Positions 8,027 to 18,162 of a DNA stretch of 64,000 nucleotides are shown here, piece after piece. The stretch is from assembly GCA_963169235.1 (NCBI GenBank), contig CAUJCX010000035.1:186001-250000 (forward strand), given 5' to 3'. This DNA is from Actinomycetota bacterium (lineage in GTDB: Bacteria > Actinomycetota > Thermoleophilia > Miltoncostaeales > Miltoncostaeaceae). How positions within the stretch are numbered: the stretch's first letter is position 1; each line of letters starts with the position of its first letter. Position numbers and translations under genes: made by a program. The notes under the pieces are model-generated. The model was given only the letters and a program-made list of their open reading frames with translations. It was not told the origin of the DNA and did not search any database.

Positions 8027-10195
8027 TCCGACCTCCTCACCGGCCTCAACCCGCCACAGGCCGAGGCGGTGCTGCACGACGAAGGGCCGCTGCTGGTGCT
8101 GGCGGGCGCGGGCAGCGGCAAGACGCGGGTGCTGACGCACCGCATCGCCCGGCTCATCGGCGAGCGGGGAGTGCCGCCCTGGGCGATCCTCGCGATCACG
8201 TTCACCAACAAGGCGGCGGGGGAGATGCGCGAGCGCATCGTCGACCTCGTCGGCCCCGTCGGACGCGAGGTCTGGGCCAGCACGTTCCACTCCGCCTGCG
8301 TGCGCCTGCTGCGGCGCGAGGCCGACGCGGCGGGCCTGCCGCGCGACTTCACCATCTACGACGCCGACGATCAGGCGCGGCTCATGCGCCAGTGCCTGGT
8401 TGACGAGGACATGGACCCCAAGCGGTTCGCGCCCCGGGCGGTGCTGGGTCAGATCTCCGACGCCAAGAACCGGCTGCGGGGGCCCGAGGAGCTGGCGGCC
8501 GAGGCGGGCTCGTTCAGCGACGAGGCGGTCGTGCGCCTGTACCGCCGCTACCAACAGCGCCTCGCGGCGGCGGGCGCCCTCGACTTCGACGACCTGCTGA
8601 TGGTCACCGTGCGCATGCTCGAGGCCGACGAGGCCACGCGCAACCGCTACCAGAGCCGCTTCCAGCACGTGATGGTGGACGAGTACCAGGACACCAACCA
8701 CGCCCAGTACCGGCTGGTGCGCCTGCTGGGTGCTCCCCAAGACAACGTGATGGCCGTGGGCGACGACGACCAGGGCATCTACTCGTGGCGCGGCGCCGAC
8801 GTGCGCAACATCCTCGACTTCGAGCGCGACTACCCCGGCGCGCACATCGTGGCGCTCGAGCAGAACTACCGCTCCACCGGCACCATCCTGCGGGCCGCCA
8901 ACGCGGTGGTGGCGCTCAACCACGACCGGCGGCCCAAGAAGCTGTGGACCGACGCGGGGGACGGGGAGCCGCTGGCCGTGGCGGGCTTCCGCGACGAGCA
9001 CGAGGAGGCCCGCGCCGTGGCCTCCGAGATCGACCGGGCGGCGGCCGAGGGCACGCGCCTCGACGAGATCGCGGTCTTCTACCGCACCAACGCGCAGAGC
9101 CGCGCCATCGAGGACCAGCTGGTGCGCCGCCGCATCCCGTACGGCGTGGTGGGCGGCCCCCGCTTCTACGAGCGGGCCGAGGTGCGCGACGCCATGGCCT
9201 ACCTGCGGGTGGTCGCCAACCCGGGCGACGTCATCGCGTTCACGCGGGCCATGGGAGCCCCCAAGCGCGGGGTCGGTCCCGGGGCGGTCGCGAAGCTCGC
9301 GGCGTTCGCCGAGACGCACGGCCTCGGCATCGCGGCGGCCGTCGCCCAGGCCGACATGGTGGACGGGCTGACGGCGGCCCAGCGGCGCGGGCTGGCGCCG
9401 GTCGGGCGCCTGCTGGCCGACCTCGACCAGGCCGCGCGCGCCGGGCTGCCGTTCGACCAGCTGGTGCGGATGGCGGTCGACGGCTCGGGCCTGCGGGCGT
9501 CGCTCGAGACCGAGGGGACGCTCGAGGCGCAGGGACGGCTCGAGAACCTCGACGAGCTCATCTCCGTGGCGGGCGAGTACCAGGCGTCGTCCGACGATCC
9601 CAGCCTCCAGGGCTTCCTCGACGAGGTCGCGCTGCAGTCCGACGCCGACACGGTCGACCAGGAGACGGGCGCCGTGACGCTGATGACGGTGCACAACGCG
9701 AAGGGCCTCGAGTTCGACGTCGTGATGATGACCGGGATGGAGGAGGGCACGTTCCCCCACTCGCGCTCCGACACCCCGGAGGCGCTCGAGGAGGAACGGC
9801 GGCTGTGTTACGTGGGCATGACCCGCGCCCGGCGCCGCCTGGGCCTCACCCACGCCGAGACCCGCGGCTTCCGCGGATCGCGCGAGTACCGCCTGCCGTC
9901 GCGGTTTCTGGCCGAGATCCCCCTGTCCGACACCCGCTCCACCGGTCGCTCCGGAGCCCGCCGCACCGAGGCGGTGATGCCCCGCTCGGCGCCCGGTAGC
10001 CGGCCGGGGCGGCAGGTCGCGGCGCCGGCGCGCTTCGACCAGGGGGACGCCGTGGTGCACGCCACGTTCGGCGAGGGCGTGGTCACGGCGGTGGAGTCAC
10101 GCGGTAGCCTCGTGCGCGTCCGCTTCGCGGACGACGGCACCGAGCGCCGGCTGATGGCGGGTGCGGCACCGATGCGAAAGGTGGAGACGGCATGA
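8024..10195 (+). CDS. pcrA: ATP-dependent 3'-5' DNA helicase, UvrD/PcrA family
   Basis: This superfamily 1A helicase unwinds DNA in repair and rolling-circle replication and removes recombinase filaments. The 723-residue chain shows the motifs in order: Q motif LNPPQAEAV, Walker [11 protein letters not shown], Ia [74 protein letters not shown]. The last 55 residues ([28 protein letters not shown]) are the Tudor-like domain by which PcrA contacts RNA polymerase. Its stop overlaps the folD start (ATGA). The GTG at 8024 is placed by the leaderless promoter. Confidence 0.93.
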   Translation: MSDLLTGLNPPQAEAVLHDEGPLLVLAGAGSGKTRVLTHRIARLIGERGVPPWAILAITFTNKAAGEMRERIVDLVGPVGREVWASTFHSACVRLLRREADAAGLPRDFTIYDADDQARLMRQCLVDEDMDPKRFAPRAVLGQISDAKNRLRGPEELAAEAGSFSDEAVVRLYRRYQQRLAAAGALDFDDLLMVTVRMLEADEATRNRYQSRFQHVMVDEYQDTNHAQYRLVRLLGAPQDNVMAVGDDDQGIYSWRGADVRNILDFERDYPGAHIVALEQNYRSTGTILRAANAVVALNHDRRPKKLWTDAGDGEPLAVAGFRDEHEEARAVASEIDRAAAEGTRLDEIAVFYRTNAQSRAIEDQLVRRRIPYGVVGGPRFYERAEVRDAMAYLRVVANPGDVIAFTRAMGAPKRGVGPGAVAKLAAFAETHGLGIAAAVAQADMVDGLTAAQRRGLAPVGRLLADLDQAARAGLPFDQLVRMAVDGSGLRASLETEGTLEAQGRLENLDELISVAGEYQASSDDPSLQGFLDEVALQSDADTVDQETGAVTLMTVHNAKGLEFDVVMMTGMEEGTFPHSRSDTPEALEEERRLCYVGMTRARRRLGLTHAETRGFRGSREYRLPSRFLAEIPLSDTRSTGRSGARRTEAVMPRSAPGSRPGRQVAAPARFDQGDAVVHATFGEGVVTAVESRGSLVRVRFADDGTERRLMAGAAPMRKVETA

Positions 10196-11064
10196 GCGCG
10201 CGGATCATCGACGGGAGGGCGGCCGCGGCCGCGGTGCGCGCCGAGGTGGCGGACGGCGTCGCGGCGTTCACCGCCGTGCACGGCCGGGCCCCGGGGCTGG
10301 TGGGCATCCAGGTGGGCGACGACCCGGCCTCCGAGATCTACCAGGCCAACAAGGCGCGCCAGGCCGAGGAGTGCGGCATGCACTCTCGCCGCATCACGCT
10401 GCCCGCCGACACCACCCAGGCCCAGCTCGACGACATCATCGACGACCTCAACGCCGACGACGACGTGGACGGCATGCTGGTGCAGCTGCCGGTGCCCGAC
10501 CAGCTCTCCGAGCCGCTCATCGCGGCGCGCATCCATCCCGACAAGGACGTCGACGGCTTCGGCCCGGGCAACATGGGCCGCCTGATGCGCGGCGAGCCCG
10601 GCAACGTGCCGTGCACTCCGGCCGGCGTGATGCGCCTGTTGGACGACGCCGGGGTGGCGCTGGAGGGCGCCCGGGCCGTGGTGGTGGGCCGCAGCCTCAT
10701 CGTCGGCAAGCCGCAGGCGATGCTGCTTCTGGACCGCCACTGCACCGTCACCATCGCGCACTCGCGCACGCGCGACCTGCCCGGACTGTGCCGCACCGCC
10801 GACGTGCTGGTGGCGGCGGTCGGCCGGCCTGAGATGATCCGGGGCGACTGGATCGCGCCGGGCGCCGCCGTCATCGACGTCGGTATCAACCGCACGGACG
10901 ACGGTCTGCGCGGCGACGTGGCGTTCGACGAGGCGGTGGAGGTGGCGGGGTGCATCACCCCGGTGCCCGGCGGAGTCGGACCCATGACCATCGCGTACCT
11001 GCTGGCAAACACGCTGCTCGCCGCCCGTCGGCGGACGGCCGATCGATCACTCGACAAGGGGTAG
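10192..11064 (+). CDS. folD: Bifunctional methylene-THF dehydrogenase / methenyl-THF cyclohydrolase
   Basis: FolD interconverts methylene-, methenyl- and formyl-tetrahydrofolate with NADP. The 290-residue protein has the catalytic lysine in [13 protein letters not shown], the substrate motif [25 protein letters not shown], the nucleotide motif [16 protein letters not shown], and the C-terminal [18 protein letters not shown]. All signatures and the length are usual. The start overlaps the pcrA stop by four bases (ATGA), so it depends on the pcrA transcript. The gene for an F420:NADP reductase follows 2 nt downstream, forming a three-gene unit. Confidence 0.95.
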   Translation: MSARIIDGRAAAAAVRAEVADGVAAFTAVHGRAPGLVGIQVGDDPASEIYQANKARQAEECGMHSRRITLPADTTQAQLDDIIDDLNADDDVDGMLVQLPVPDQLSEPLIAARIHPDKDVDGFGPGNMGRLMRGEPGNVPCTPAGVMRLLDDAGVALEGARAVVVGRSLIVGKPQAMLLLDRHCTVTIAHSRTRDLPGLCRTADVLVAAVGRPEMIRGDWIAPGAAVIDVGINRTDDGLRGDVAFDEAVEVAGCITPVPGGVGPMTIAYLLANTLLAARRRTADRSLDKG

Positions 11065-11066
11065 GA

Positions 11067-11759
11067 ATGAAGATTGCCATCTTCGGCGGCACCGGCGACC
11101 TGGGCCGCGGCCTGGCCATCTGCTTCGCAGCGGCCGGTCACGACATCGTGGTGGGCTCCCGCAGCCAGGAGCGCGCCGACCAGGCGGCCGCGAGCCTGCG
11201 GGAGGGGTATGCGGAGGGGAACTTCATCCCCATGGAGAACGCCGAGGCCGCGCAGGCCGGCGAGATGGCGATCGTCTCCATCCCGTGGGAGGGCATCGAC
11301 CAGACCATCCCGGCGCTCGCGGATGCACTGGCGGGCAAGGTCGTGGTGTCGGTGGTCAACGCGCTGAAGTTCGGCAAGGCCGGTGCCATCGCCGTGCAGG
11401 GCGCGGAGCTGCCGGGAGGGGGGCCGAGCTGTGCCCACCGCATCCAGGAGCTGGCGCCCGAGGCCAAGGTCGTGGTGGCGTACAACAACCTGCCGGCCGC
11501 GGGCCTGCAGGCGCGCCACAACCTGAACGCCGACGTGATGGTGTGCGGCAAGAGCAAGTCGGCGCGTGAGGCCGTGATCGAGCTGACCAAGGACCTCCCG
11601 GGCGCCCGCGGCCTCGACGCCGGGCCGCTGGCCAACGCCATCGTGATCGAGGGCTCCACGGCGCTCATCATCAACCTGAACAAGCGCTACGGCGGCGAGG
11701 CGAGCCTGGCCGTCACCGGGTTGGAGAACGCCCCCGAGCGTTCGGCCGCCACGCACTGA
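11067..11759 (+). CDS. npdG: NADPH:coenzyme F420 oxidoreductase-like protein
   Basis: Members of this family move hydride between NADP(H) and the deazaflavin F420. The 230-residue chain opens with the Rossmann loop FGGTGDLGRGLA and the NADP-selecting GSRSQERA, then VSIPWEGID, VVVAYNNLPA and a C-terminal GLDAGPLANA helix, as in NADPH-dependent F420 reductases. It implies that the organism makes F420, as many actinobacteria do; no F420 synthesis gene is in the window. AAGGGGTAGGA precedes the ATG. A deazaflavin partner is family knowledge, and a ferric-reductase-like relative is possible. Confidence 0.8.
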   Translation: MKIAIFGGTGDLGRGLAICFAAAGHDIVVGSRSQERADQAAASLREGYAEGNFIPMENAEAAQAGEMAIVSIPWEGIDQTIPALADALAGKVVVSVVNALKFGKAGAIAVQGAELPGGGPSCAHRIQELAPEAKVVVAYNNLPAAGLQARHNLNADVMVCGKSKSAREAVIELTKDLPGARGLDAGPLANAIVIEGSTALIINLNKRYGGEASLAVTGLENAPERSAATH

Positions 11760-11763
11760 CGCG

Positions 11764-11814
11764 GTGCGCGGGGCGCCACCGGCGGGCACGACGCCCGTCG
11801 GCCGCGCCCCGCAC
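11764..11814. terminator. Bidirectional hairpin between npdG and asparaginase
   Basis: GTGCGCGGGGCGC (11764-11776) pairs with GCGCCCCGCAC (11804-11814), with an inner CGGGC/GCCCG stem. It lies between convergent genes. Confidence 0.55.
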
Positions 11815-11833
11815 GCTCAGGGTGCTGCGGGCC

Positions 11834-12829
<996 letters not shown>

Positions 12830-12901
12830 CGCGATCAACGGTAGCGCGATCGGTACGCCCGCGGGCATCGGGCGCGGTCCGGCGACGCGTACGTCACGGG
12901 C

Positions 12902-13480
12902 TCACGCGTCGCGCCACTGCGTCACGTCGTCCACGGCCGGGCGCGGCGGGGCGGGGGGCACCGACTCGGGCTCGCCCACGTACACGAAGCCCACGATCTC
13001 GTCCTCGTCGCGGCACCCGACGTGCGCGCGCACCTCCGGCTCGTCGACGAACGCGCCGGTGCGCCAGATGGCGCCGAGCCCGTCGGCATGGGCGGCCAGC
13101 AACAGATTCTGCACCCCGGCGGCGACGGTGTCGCGGTCCTCGCGCCTGCGAACCGGGTCGTCGTCGGTGGCGCGGTGGATGCACACGATGATGTGCGGCG
13201 CCCGCCGGGTGAGCGCCCGTTGCGCCCGCATGGCCTCGTCGCTCATGCCCGGCGCCACGCGCCGGCGGGCCTGGGCGTGCGCGTCGGCGAGCGCGTCGCG
13301 GGCGGCGCCGCTTGCCACCACGAACGCGAACGGCAGGCTCAGCTTGTGGTTGGGAGCCCACAGGGCCGCCGCGATGAGCGCGTGCAGTCGCCCGCGGTCG
13401 ATGGGCGTGTCGCGCACCGCCTCCACCGACCGGCGCTGGGAGATGCACTCCTGTACGGCGTCCAGCGCGGGGTTCGTCAT
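12902..13480 (-). CDS. Nitroreductase-family flavoprotein
   Basis: The 192-residue product starts with the family's ISQRRSVEAVRDTPIDRGRL (FMN-phosphate arginines), has the ALWAPNHKLSLPFAFVV strand, and ends with AAHADGLGAIWRTGAF and a GFVYVGEP strand. These are the FMN-binding parts of NfsB/RutE-like enzymes, which act as dimers on nitro compounds or quinones with NAD(P)H. It resembles the small YdjA branch in size. Its ATG overlaps the stop of the upstream metallopeptidase (ATGA), showing translational coupling. The physiological substrate is unknown. Confidence 0.88.
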   Translation of the reverse strand: MTNPALDAVQECISQRRSVEAVRDTPIDRGRLHALIAAALWAPNHKLSLPFAFVVASGAARDALADAHAQARRRVAPGMSDEAMRAQRALTRRAPHIIVCIHRATDDDPVRRREDRDTVAAGVQNLLLAAHADGLGAIWRTGAFVDEPEVRAHVGCRDEDEIVGFVYVGEPESVPPAPPRPAVDDVTQWRDA

Positions 13481-13854
13481 CCGTACCCGAGCCGGTCGAG
13501 CTGGTCCTCGTCCATGCCGAGATGATGACCGATCTCGTGCAGCACGGTGATGCGCACCTGCTCCACCAGGTCGTCGGGGTAGGGGAAGTCCTCCATCAAC
13601 GGACGCATGTAGATCGAGATGCGCGCCGGCGGCAGCGCGTGCCACGATCCGCCGAACTGGGTGCGCGGCACCCCGTGATACAGGCCGTATGCGCGGCGCT
13701 GTCCCGGCGGGCAGTCGTCCTCCACCACCACGGCCACGGTGTCGAGCGCCTCGCGGAACTGCTCGGGCACCCGGTCGATGGCGGTCATCACGAGGGCCTC
13801 GAACTGCTCGCGGCTCACCGCCGGAGGACCGTATCCGTCGTCGCTCGAGCTCAC
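13477..13854 (-). CDS. Small zinc metallopeptidase-like protein (HExxH, zincin-like)
   Basis: This 125-residue protein belongs to the small 'metallopeptidase family' proteins. It has an EQFEALVMTAIDRVPEQFRE helix, a VAVVVEDDCPPGQ strand, GLYHGVPRT, and the zinc motif VLHEIGHHLGMDEDQL near the end. It has no signal peptide, so it is probably cytosolic. The GTG at 13854 was chosen because GGGAG lies 8 nt before it; the ATG at 13869 is the alternative. A TACAAT -10 element lies about 32 nt upstream (13892-13887). It is the first gene of a unit with the nitroreductase and perhaps the asparaginase. The proteolytic target is not known for this family. Confidence 0.8.
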   Translation of the reverse strand: MSSSDDGYGPPAVSREQFEALVMTAIDRVPEQFREALDTVAVVVEDDCPPGQRRAYGLYHGVPRTQFGGSWHALPPARISIYMRPLMEDFPYPDDLVEQVRITVLHEIGHHLGMDEDQLDRLGYG

Positions 13855-13886
13855 CTCGCACGCTCCCATCCGCCCACGTTCGCCGG

Positions 13887-13892
13887 ATTGTA
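13887..13892 (-). promoter_or_regulatory. -10 element TACAAT for the metallopeptidase unit
   Basis: TACAAT, read on the minus strand, is close to the TATAAT consensus. It gives a leader of about 25 nt carrying the GGGAG site. Confidence 0.45.
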
Positions 13893-13966
13893 GGCGGCCG
13901 GACGCAAGTGGGCCGCACTGCGCGCAAGGGGTATCGTCGGGGCAACCGGCAGCGGAGGGGAGGACC

Positions 13967-14392
13967 GTGGCGGACAACCCCGTACGACAGATGCGGCTGG
14001 TGGTGGAGGTCGACGACTTCGACGCGGCGCTCGCGTTCTACCGCGACGTGCTGGGCCTGCCCCAGGAGGCCGCGTTCGAGGGCGACGGCGACGCGCGGGT
14101 CGCGATCCTCGGCGCCGGGCGGGCCACCCTCGAGATCGTCAACGCCGGCCAGGCCGCGATGATCGACGAGGTCGAGGTGGGGCGCCGCGTGAGCCCACGG
14201 TTCCGCGTCGCGTTCGAGGTCGCCGACTCCGCCGCGATGACCGATCACCTCGCCGCCGGGGGCGCGGACGTGATCGCGGGTCCGCGCCGCACGCCGTGGC
14301 GCTCGCTCAACAGCCGCCTGGACGCGCCGGGCGCCGTGCAGCTGACGCTGTTCCAGGAGCCCCCCGCTGCGGGAGACGCCGCCCGGGACTGA
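13967..14392 (+). CDS. Glyoxalase/bleomycin resistance (VOC) family protein
   Basis: The 141-residue single-domain protein shows the VOC pattern: LVVEVDDFDAALAFYRDVLG, a central strand ending ATLEIVNAG, and a second half RVAFEVADSAAMTDHLAAGG...NSRLDAPGAVQLTLFQEP. One metal-site glutamate is visible in ATLEI, and the final histidine/glutamate sites are not typical of glyoxalase I. A small-molecule binding or dioxygenase-like role is possible; the substrate is unknown. The GTG at 13967 follows overlapping GGAGG sites, with a TATCGT -10 at 13932-13937. It is divergent from the metallopeptidase gene. Confidence 0.8.
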   Translation: MADNPVRQMRLVVEVDDFDAALAFYRDVLGLPQEAAFEGDGDARVAILGAGRATLEIVNAGQAAMIDEVEVGRRVSPRFRVAFEVADSAAMTDHLAAGGADVIAGPRRTPWRSLNSRLDAPGAVQLTLFQEPPAAGDAARD

Positions 14393-14586
14393 ACTCCCCG
14401 CGCCCGTCAGCCGCCGCGAGCGTGCCCTACGCGATGACGGTGGGCGCGTCACGCATCGTGCGCTATCCCGCGGGACGGGCGCCCCGTTCACACTGTCCGT
14501 GGCCCGGTGCGCACTAGACCCCCGCCGGGTGACGCCCATCCGATCGAGGGTGGGTGGGATCCCCCACAGGATGTTGAGTTTCCTTC

Positions 14587-16458
14587 ATGTTCCCACGCCG
14601 CCTCGTCACGCTCATCGCCGGCGCCGCCATGGCCTTCGGCCTCACGGCCGCCGTCGCCACCGCCGAGCCCGGCCGGGGTGGTGGCACATCCGCCGTCCCG
14701 GCCGCCCCGGCCACGCAGGACGTGCCCCTGTCGAGCGCGCTCGCGCAGCTCAGCTCGGGCCGCGCCACGCGCGCCGTCATCTACGGCCCGCCGTCCGCCC
14801 CGGTGCTGCGCATCACGGTGGGCGGTGCCCCGCGGGAGGCCGCGCTGACGGCCGAGATGACGCCCACGGTGCTCGCGGCCGCCCGGCGCGGCGACGTGCC
14901 GCTGCGGGTGGAACGCCCCAGCATCCAGGAGAACCTGTCGGCGGCGGCGGACGAGCCCGGCTTCAGCATCACCATGTGGTTGCAGACGTGGGGACCGATG
15001 CTGCTGCTGCTCGCGCTGGTGGCGGTGACGCTGTACGCCATCCGCCAGGTGGGCGGCGCCCGCTTCAGCCACCGCATGGAGCCCGTCGACTCGCCGGTGC
15101 GCTTCGCCGACGTGGCGGGCATCGACGAGATCCGCGACGAGGTGGCCGAGATCTCCGACGCCCTCCGCGATCCCGCCCGCTACGAGAAGGTGGGCGCCCG
15201 CCTGCCGAAGGGCGTGATCCTGCACGGCGCACCGGGCACCGGCAAGACCCTGCTGGCCCGCGCGGTGGCCGGCGAGGCCGACGTGCCGTTCTTCAGCGTG
15301 TCGGGCTCGGAGTTCGTGGAGGTGTACGCGGGCCTCGGGTCGCGCCGCATCCGGCAGCTGTTCGCCGCGGCCCGGAAGGCCGCTCCGGCCGTCGTCTACA
15401 TCGACGAGATCGACGCCATCGGCGGCAAGCGCACGGGGGAGGCGTCCGGCAACGAGCGGGAGCAGACGCTCGACCAGCTGCTGACCGAGATCGACGGCTT
15501 CCGCACGGATCCCACCAAGCCCGTGGTGGTGCTGGCCTCCACCAACCGCCTGGACGACCTGGACTCGGCGCTCACCCGCTCCGGCCGGTTCGACCGCAAG
15601 ATCGCCGTGGGGCTGCCCGACCGCCAGGCCCGCAAGGAGATCATCGACGTCCACCTGCGCACCCGTCCCGTCGCGCCCGGCGCCACGTCGGCCGGCGTCG
15701 CGGCGATGACGGCGGGGCTGGCGGGCGCCGACCTGGCCGCGTTGTGCAACGAGGCGTCCTTCGAGGCCGCGCGCCTGGGCGCCACCGAGCTCGAGATGCC
15801 GCACTTCCGCAAGGCGCTGATGCGCCTGGCGGCGGGTCCCGAGAAGCGCAGCCGCATCCTGTCGGACGAGGAGCGGCGGCTGGTGGCCTACCACGAGATC
15901 GGCCACGCGCTGGTAAGCCACCTCAGCTCGTCGTGCGACCCGGTGGAGCGCGTCACCGTCATCCCGCAGGGACAGGCGCTCGGGGTCACCATCATGCTGC
16001 CCACCGAGGACCGCTTCCTGCGCACCCGCACCGAGTGCATCGAGCGGCTGGCGGTCGCGCTGGCCGGCCGGGCCGCCGAGGAGCTGGTGTTCGGCGAGTT
16101 CACGTCCGGCGCCGCCGACGACCTCAACAAGGCCGCCGCGATGGCGCGCTGGATGGCGCGCGACGTCGCCATGTCGAGCTCGCGCACCGACGAGAGCCTG
16201 TTGGTGGGCCTGCCGGGCGCCCCGAACGGCCAGGGCGACGACGACGTCGAGAAGGCCGCGCAGAAGCTGGTGCGGGACGCGTTCCGCCGGGCCACCGAGC
16301 TGCTGGAGCGCCACCGCGACGTGCTGGAGCGGGCCGCGAAGGAGCTGCTGGCCAAGGAGGCCCTCGACGGCGAGGAGATCCAGTCGCTCCTGGGACCGCG
16401 TCCGCTGCTCAACCGCCTGTCGCCCAGCGACCTGCCGGGAGCCGCGGGATCGGCCTGA
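14587..16458 (+). CDS. ftsH: ATP-dependent membrane zinc protease
   Basis: FtsH degrades misfolded membrane and short-lived cytosolic proteins as a membrane-bound hexamer. The 623-residue protein has an N-terminal hydrophobic segment, an extracytoplasmic region, and a second membrane segment (PMLLLLALVAVTLYAIRQV). The AAA domain follows, with VAGIDEIRDEV, Walker A GAPGTGKT (214-221), Walker B VVYIDEID and the SRH region, then the M41 protease with HEIGH at 436-440 and a third zinc ligand in AADDLNKAA. The pore motif is FVEVYAG, rather than the usual FVEMFVG. The ATG at 14587 lacks a clear ribosome site. It converges on thiL with a 9-bp gap. Confidence 0.93.
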   Translation: MFPRRLVTLIAGAAMAFGLTAAVATAEPGRGGGTSAVPAAPATQDVPLSSALAQLSSGRATRAVIYGPPSAPVLRITVGGAPREAALTAEMTPTVLAAARRGDVPLRVERPSIQENLSAAADEPGFSITMWLQTWGPMLLLLALVAVTLYAIRQVGGARFSHRMEPVDSPVRFADVAGIDEIRDEVAEISDALRDPARYEKVGARLPKGVILHGAPGTGKTLLARAVAGEADVPFFSVSGSEFVEVYAGLGSRRIRQLFAAARKAAPAVVYIDEIDAIGGKRTGEASGNEREQTLDQLLTEIDGFRTDPTKPVVVLASTNRLDDLDSALTRSGRFDRKIAVGLPDRQARKEIIDVHLRTRPVAPGATSAGVAAMTAGLAGADLAALCNEASFEAARLGATELEMPHFRKALMRLAAGPEKRSRILSDEERRLVAYHEIGHALVSHLSSSCDPVERVTVIPQGQALGVTIMLPTEDRFLRTRTECIERLAVALAGRAAEELVFGEFTSGAADDLNKAAAMARWMARDVAMSSSRTDESLLVGLPGAPNGQGDDDVEKAAQKLVRDAFRRATELLERHRDVLERAAKELLAKEALDGEEIQSLLGPRPLLNRLSPSDLPGAAGSA

Positions 16459-16467
16459 CGCGCGCCC

Positions 16468-17421
16468 TCAGGGCAGGTCGTGCTGCCAGCCGAGCGCGGC
16501 GCCGCTCGGCACCCGCCCGTCCGGGGTGAACCGCACCCCGGAGCCGGGCTCCAACCGCCCGATGCACGTCAGCGGCACGTCCGCGGGCAGCGTGGCGCCG
16601 GGCGCGAACGCGGCGATCAGGGCGTAGTCCTCGCCCCCGGTGGCGGCGAACACGCCCGGGTCGGCGCCGACGGCGCGGGCGACGTCCGCCACCCCGGGGG
16701 CGGTCGGCACCGCGTCCAGGTCGACCACGGCCGCCAGGCCGGACGCGGCGGCCAGGCGGCCCACGTCGCGGGCCAGGCCGTCGGAGCAGTCGATCATGGC
16801 GCGCGCACCGGCCCGGGCCAGCGCGACGCCGTGCGCGGTCTGCGGCTCGGGGCGCCGCTGCGCGGCGCGCAGCGCGCCGTCCGGGTCGTGCGACGCGGCG
16901 GCGTGCCCCTCGAGCACCGCGAGGCCCGCGGCGGCCGCCCCCAGCGTGCCCGTGACGTACAGGGCGTCGCCCGGGCGCGCCGTGTCCCGGCGCACGGGGG
17001 CCACGTCCGTGGGGCACGCCCCGAGCACCGTCACCCCCACCACGGTAGTGGCCGACGACGACGTGTCGCCGCCCACGATGGCGCAGCCGTGGCGGCCGGC
17101 CAGTGCGGTCATCGCGTCGTACAGCGACGCGACGGCGCCGTCGCCCGACAGCGGACCGGGACCCAGCGCCAACCCAACTACGACGGCCCGGGGCTCCGCG
17201 CCCATCGCCGCCACGTCCGAGACGTTCACCGCCAGCGCCTTGTGGCCCACGTCGGCGGGGGTGGCCCACGCCCAGCGGAAGTGGACGTCCTCGACCAGCA
17301 TGTCGTGGGCCAGGATCCAGCGGCCGGAGACGACCGCGGCGTCGTCGCCGATGCCCACGTCGCCCTCGGGCACGGCGCCCGCGTGGCGCGCGATGAGGCG
17401 CACCAGATCGTCCTCGCGCAT
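16468..17421 (-). CDS. thiL: Thiamine-monophosphate kinase
   Basis: ThiL phosphorylates thiamine monophosphate to the active diphosphate with ATP. The 317-residue product has the N-terminal IGDDAAVV motif, DMLVEDVHFRW, a glycine-rich ALAVNVSDVAAMGAEP, DGLARDVGRLAAASGL preceded by AMIDCSD, and FAATGGEDYALI. This is the PurM-like fold with all expected signatures. GGGGAGG stands 5 nt before the ATG at 17421, which is preferred to the upstream start at 17520. It is divergent from cheW. No other thiamine genes are nearby. Confidence 0.93.
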   Translation of the reverse strand: MREDDLVRLIARHAGAVPEGDVGIGDDAAVVSGRWILAHDMLVEDVHFRWAWATPADVGHKALAVNVSDVAAMGAEPRAVVVGLALGPGPLSGDGAVASLYDAMTALAGRHGCAIVGGDTSSSATTVVGVTVLGACPTDVAPVRRDTARPGDALYVTGTLGAAAAGLAVLEGHAAASHDPDGALRAAQRRPEPQTAHGVALARAGARAMIDCSDGLARDVGRLAAASGLAAVVDLDAVPTAPGVADVARAVGADPGVFAATGGEDYALIAAFAPGATLPADVPLTCIGRLEPGSGVRFTPDGRVPSGAALGWQHDLP

Positions 17422-17465
17422 CGCGTTCCTCCCCGGTCGGTGGGCAACGACTTTGGCACAGCCGC

Positions 17466-17492
17466 TCAACCTTCTCGGTGAGGTGCCGATAG
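17466..17492 (+). promoter_or_regulatory. Sigma28-type promoter of cheW (TCAA-N15-GCCGATAG)
   Basis: TCAA (17466-17469), 15 nt, then GCCGATAG (17485-17492), which matches 7 of 8 bases of the enteric FliA -10 GCCGATAA. It ends 63 nt before the cheW ATG. A chemotaxis gene is the expected target of such a promoter, which supports reading the similar sites in this window as real. Confidence 0.65.
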
Positions 17493-17555
17493 TGCCAGTG
17501 AACCCGGCCCCACCCCGCACGCGGCCGAGACCGTATCCAAGGAGCGGCGAAAAGC

Positions 17556-18002
17556 ATGAGCACCGACATCGCGGCAGATCCCCAATCGCGCCAGCTGGTG
17601 GTCTTCACCCTGGGCAGCGAGGAGTACGGCGTGCCGATCACGCTGGTCCAGGAGATCATCCGGTACACGTCCCCGCGCCCGATCCCGGGCTCGCCGTCGC
17701 ACGTCGAGGGCGTGATCAACCTGCGCGGCCGCATCATCCCGGTCGTCGACCTCCGCTCCCGTTTCGGCGCCTACGGCGACCGGCCGGAGGAGGCCAAGAT
17801 CGTGATCGTGGAGCTTCCCGACAGCACGATCGGCATGACCGTCGACGAGGTGAAGGAAGTCCTCACCGTCTCGTCCGACCAGTGCGAGCCGCCGCCGGAC
17901 GGCGCCGGTGACGCCGAGTACCTCGACTCGGTCGCCAAGCTCGACGGCCGCCTCCTGGTGATGCTCGACATGCCCAAGCTGTTCGGGGACGTCGGCTACT
18001 AG
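17556..18002 (+). CDS. cheW: Chemotaxis coupling protein CheW
   Basis: CheW links methyl-accepting receptors to the CheA kinase. The 148-residue protein has the two SH3-like subdomains: QLVVFTLGSEEYGVPITLVQ, PGSPSHVEGVINLRGRIIPVVD, then a second half ending in KLDGRLLVMLDMPKLFG. The GVINLRGRIIPVVDLR core is diagnostic. It stands alone, with no che or fla gene within the window, so it probably serves a system encoded elsewhere. AAGGAGCGG precedes the ATG, and a sigma28-type promoter lies upstream. An 11-bp-stem terminator follows. Confidence 0.93.
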   Translation: MSTDIAADPQSRQLVVFTLGSEEYGVPITLVQEIIRYTSPRPIPGSPSHVEGVINLRGRIIPVVDLRSRFGAYGDRPEEAKIVIVELPDSTIGMTVDEVKEVLTVSSDQCEPPPDGAGDAEYLDSVAKLDGRLLVMLDMPKLFGDVGY

Positions 18003-18057
18003 ATCGCTCGTCGCGTCCCGGGGGTGACCCCGAGGCGCATCGCACGGCCCGCGCATC

Positions 18058-18085
18058 GGCGCCGCACCTCCATGGGTGCGGCGCC
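18058..18085 (+). terminator. Terminator hairpin after cheW
   Basis: GGCGCCGCACC (18058-18068) pairs exactly with GGTGCGGCGCC (18075-18085) around a 6-nt loop. The next bases are GTTAC. Confidence 0.6.
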
Positions 18086-18146
18086 GTTACGCGTTGGGGG
18101 AGACCACCGGCGCACCCGGTCCGGTCCCGCACGGCGGCCGGCCGCG

Positions 18147-18162
18147 TAGGCTCGGCCACGTG
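18147..18162 (+). promoter_or_regulatory. Leaderless promoter of the DUF4097 gene
   Basis: TAGGCT (18147-18152), 7 nt, then GTG at 18160; no ribosome site. Confidence 0.5.

Noticed and set aside
7928-10060. A 710-codon minus-strand frame opposite pcrA
   Set aside because: The plus strand carries all helicase motifs; the minus frame is His/Arg/Gly-rich noise with no ribosome site or domain.
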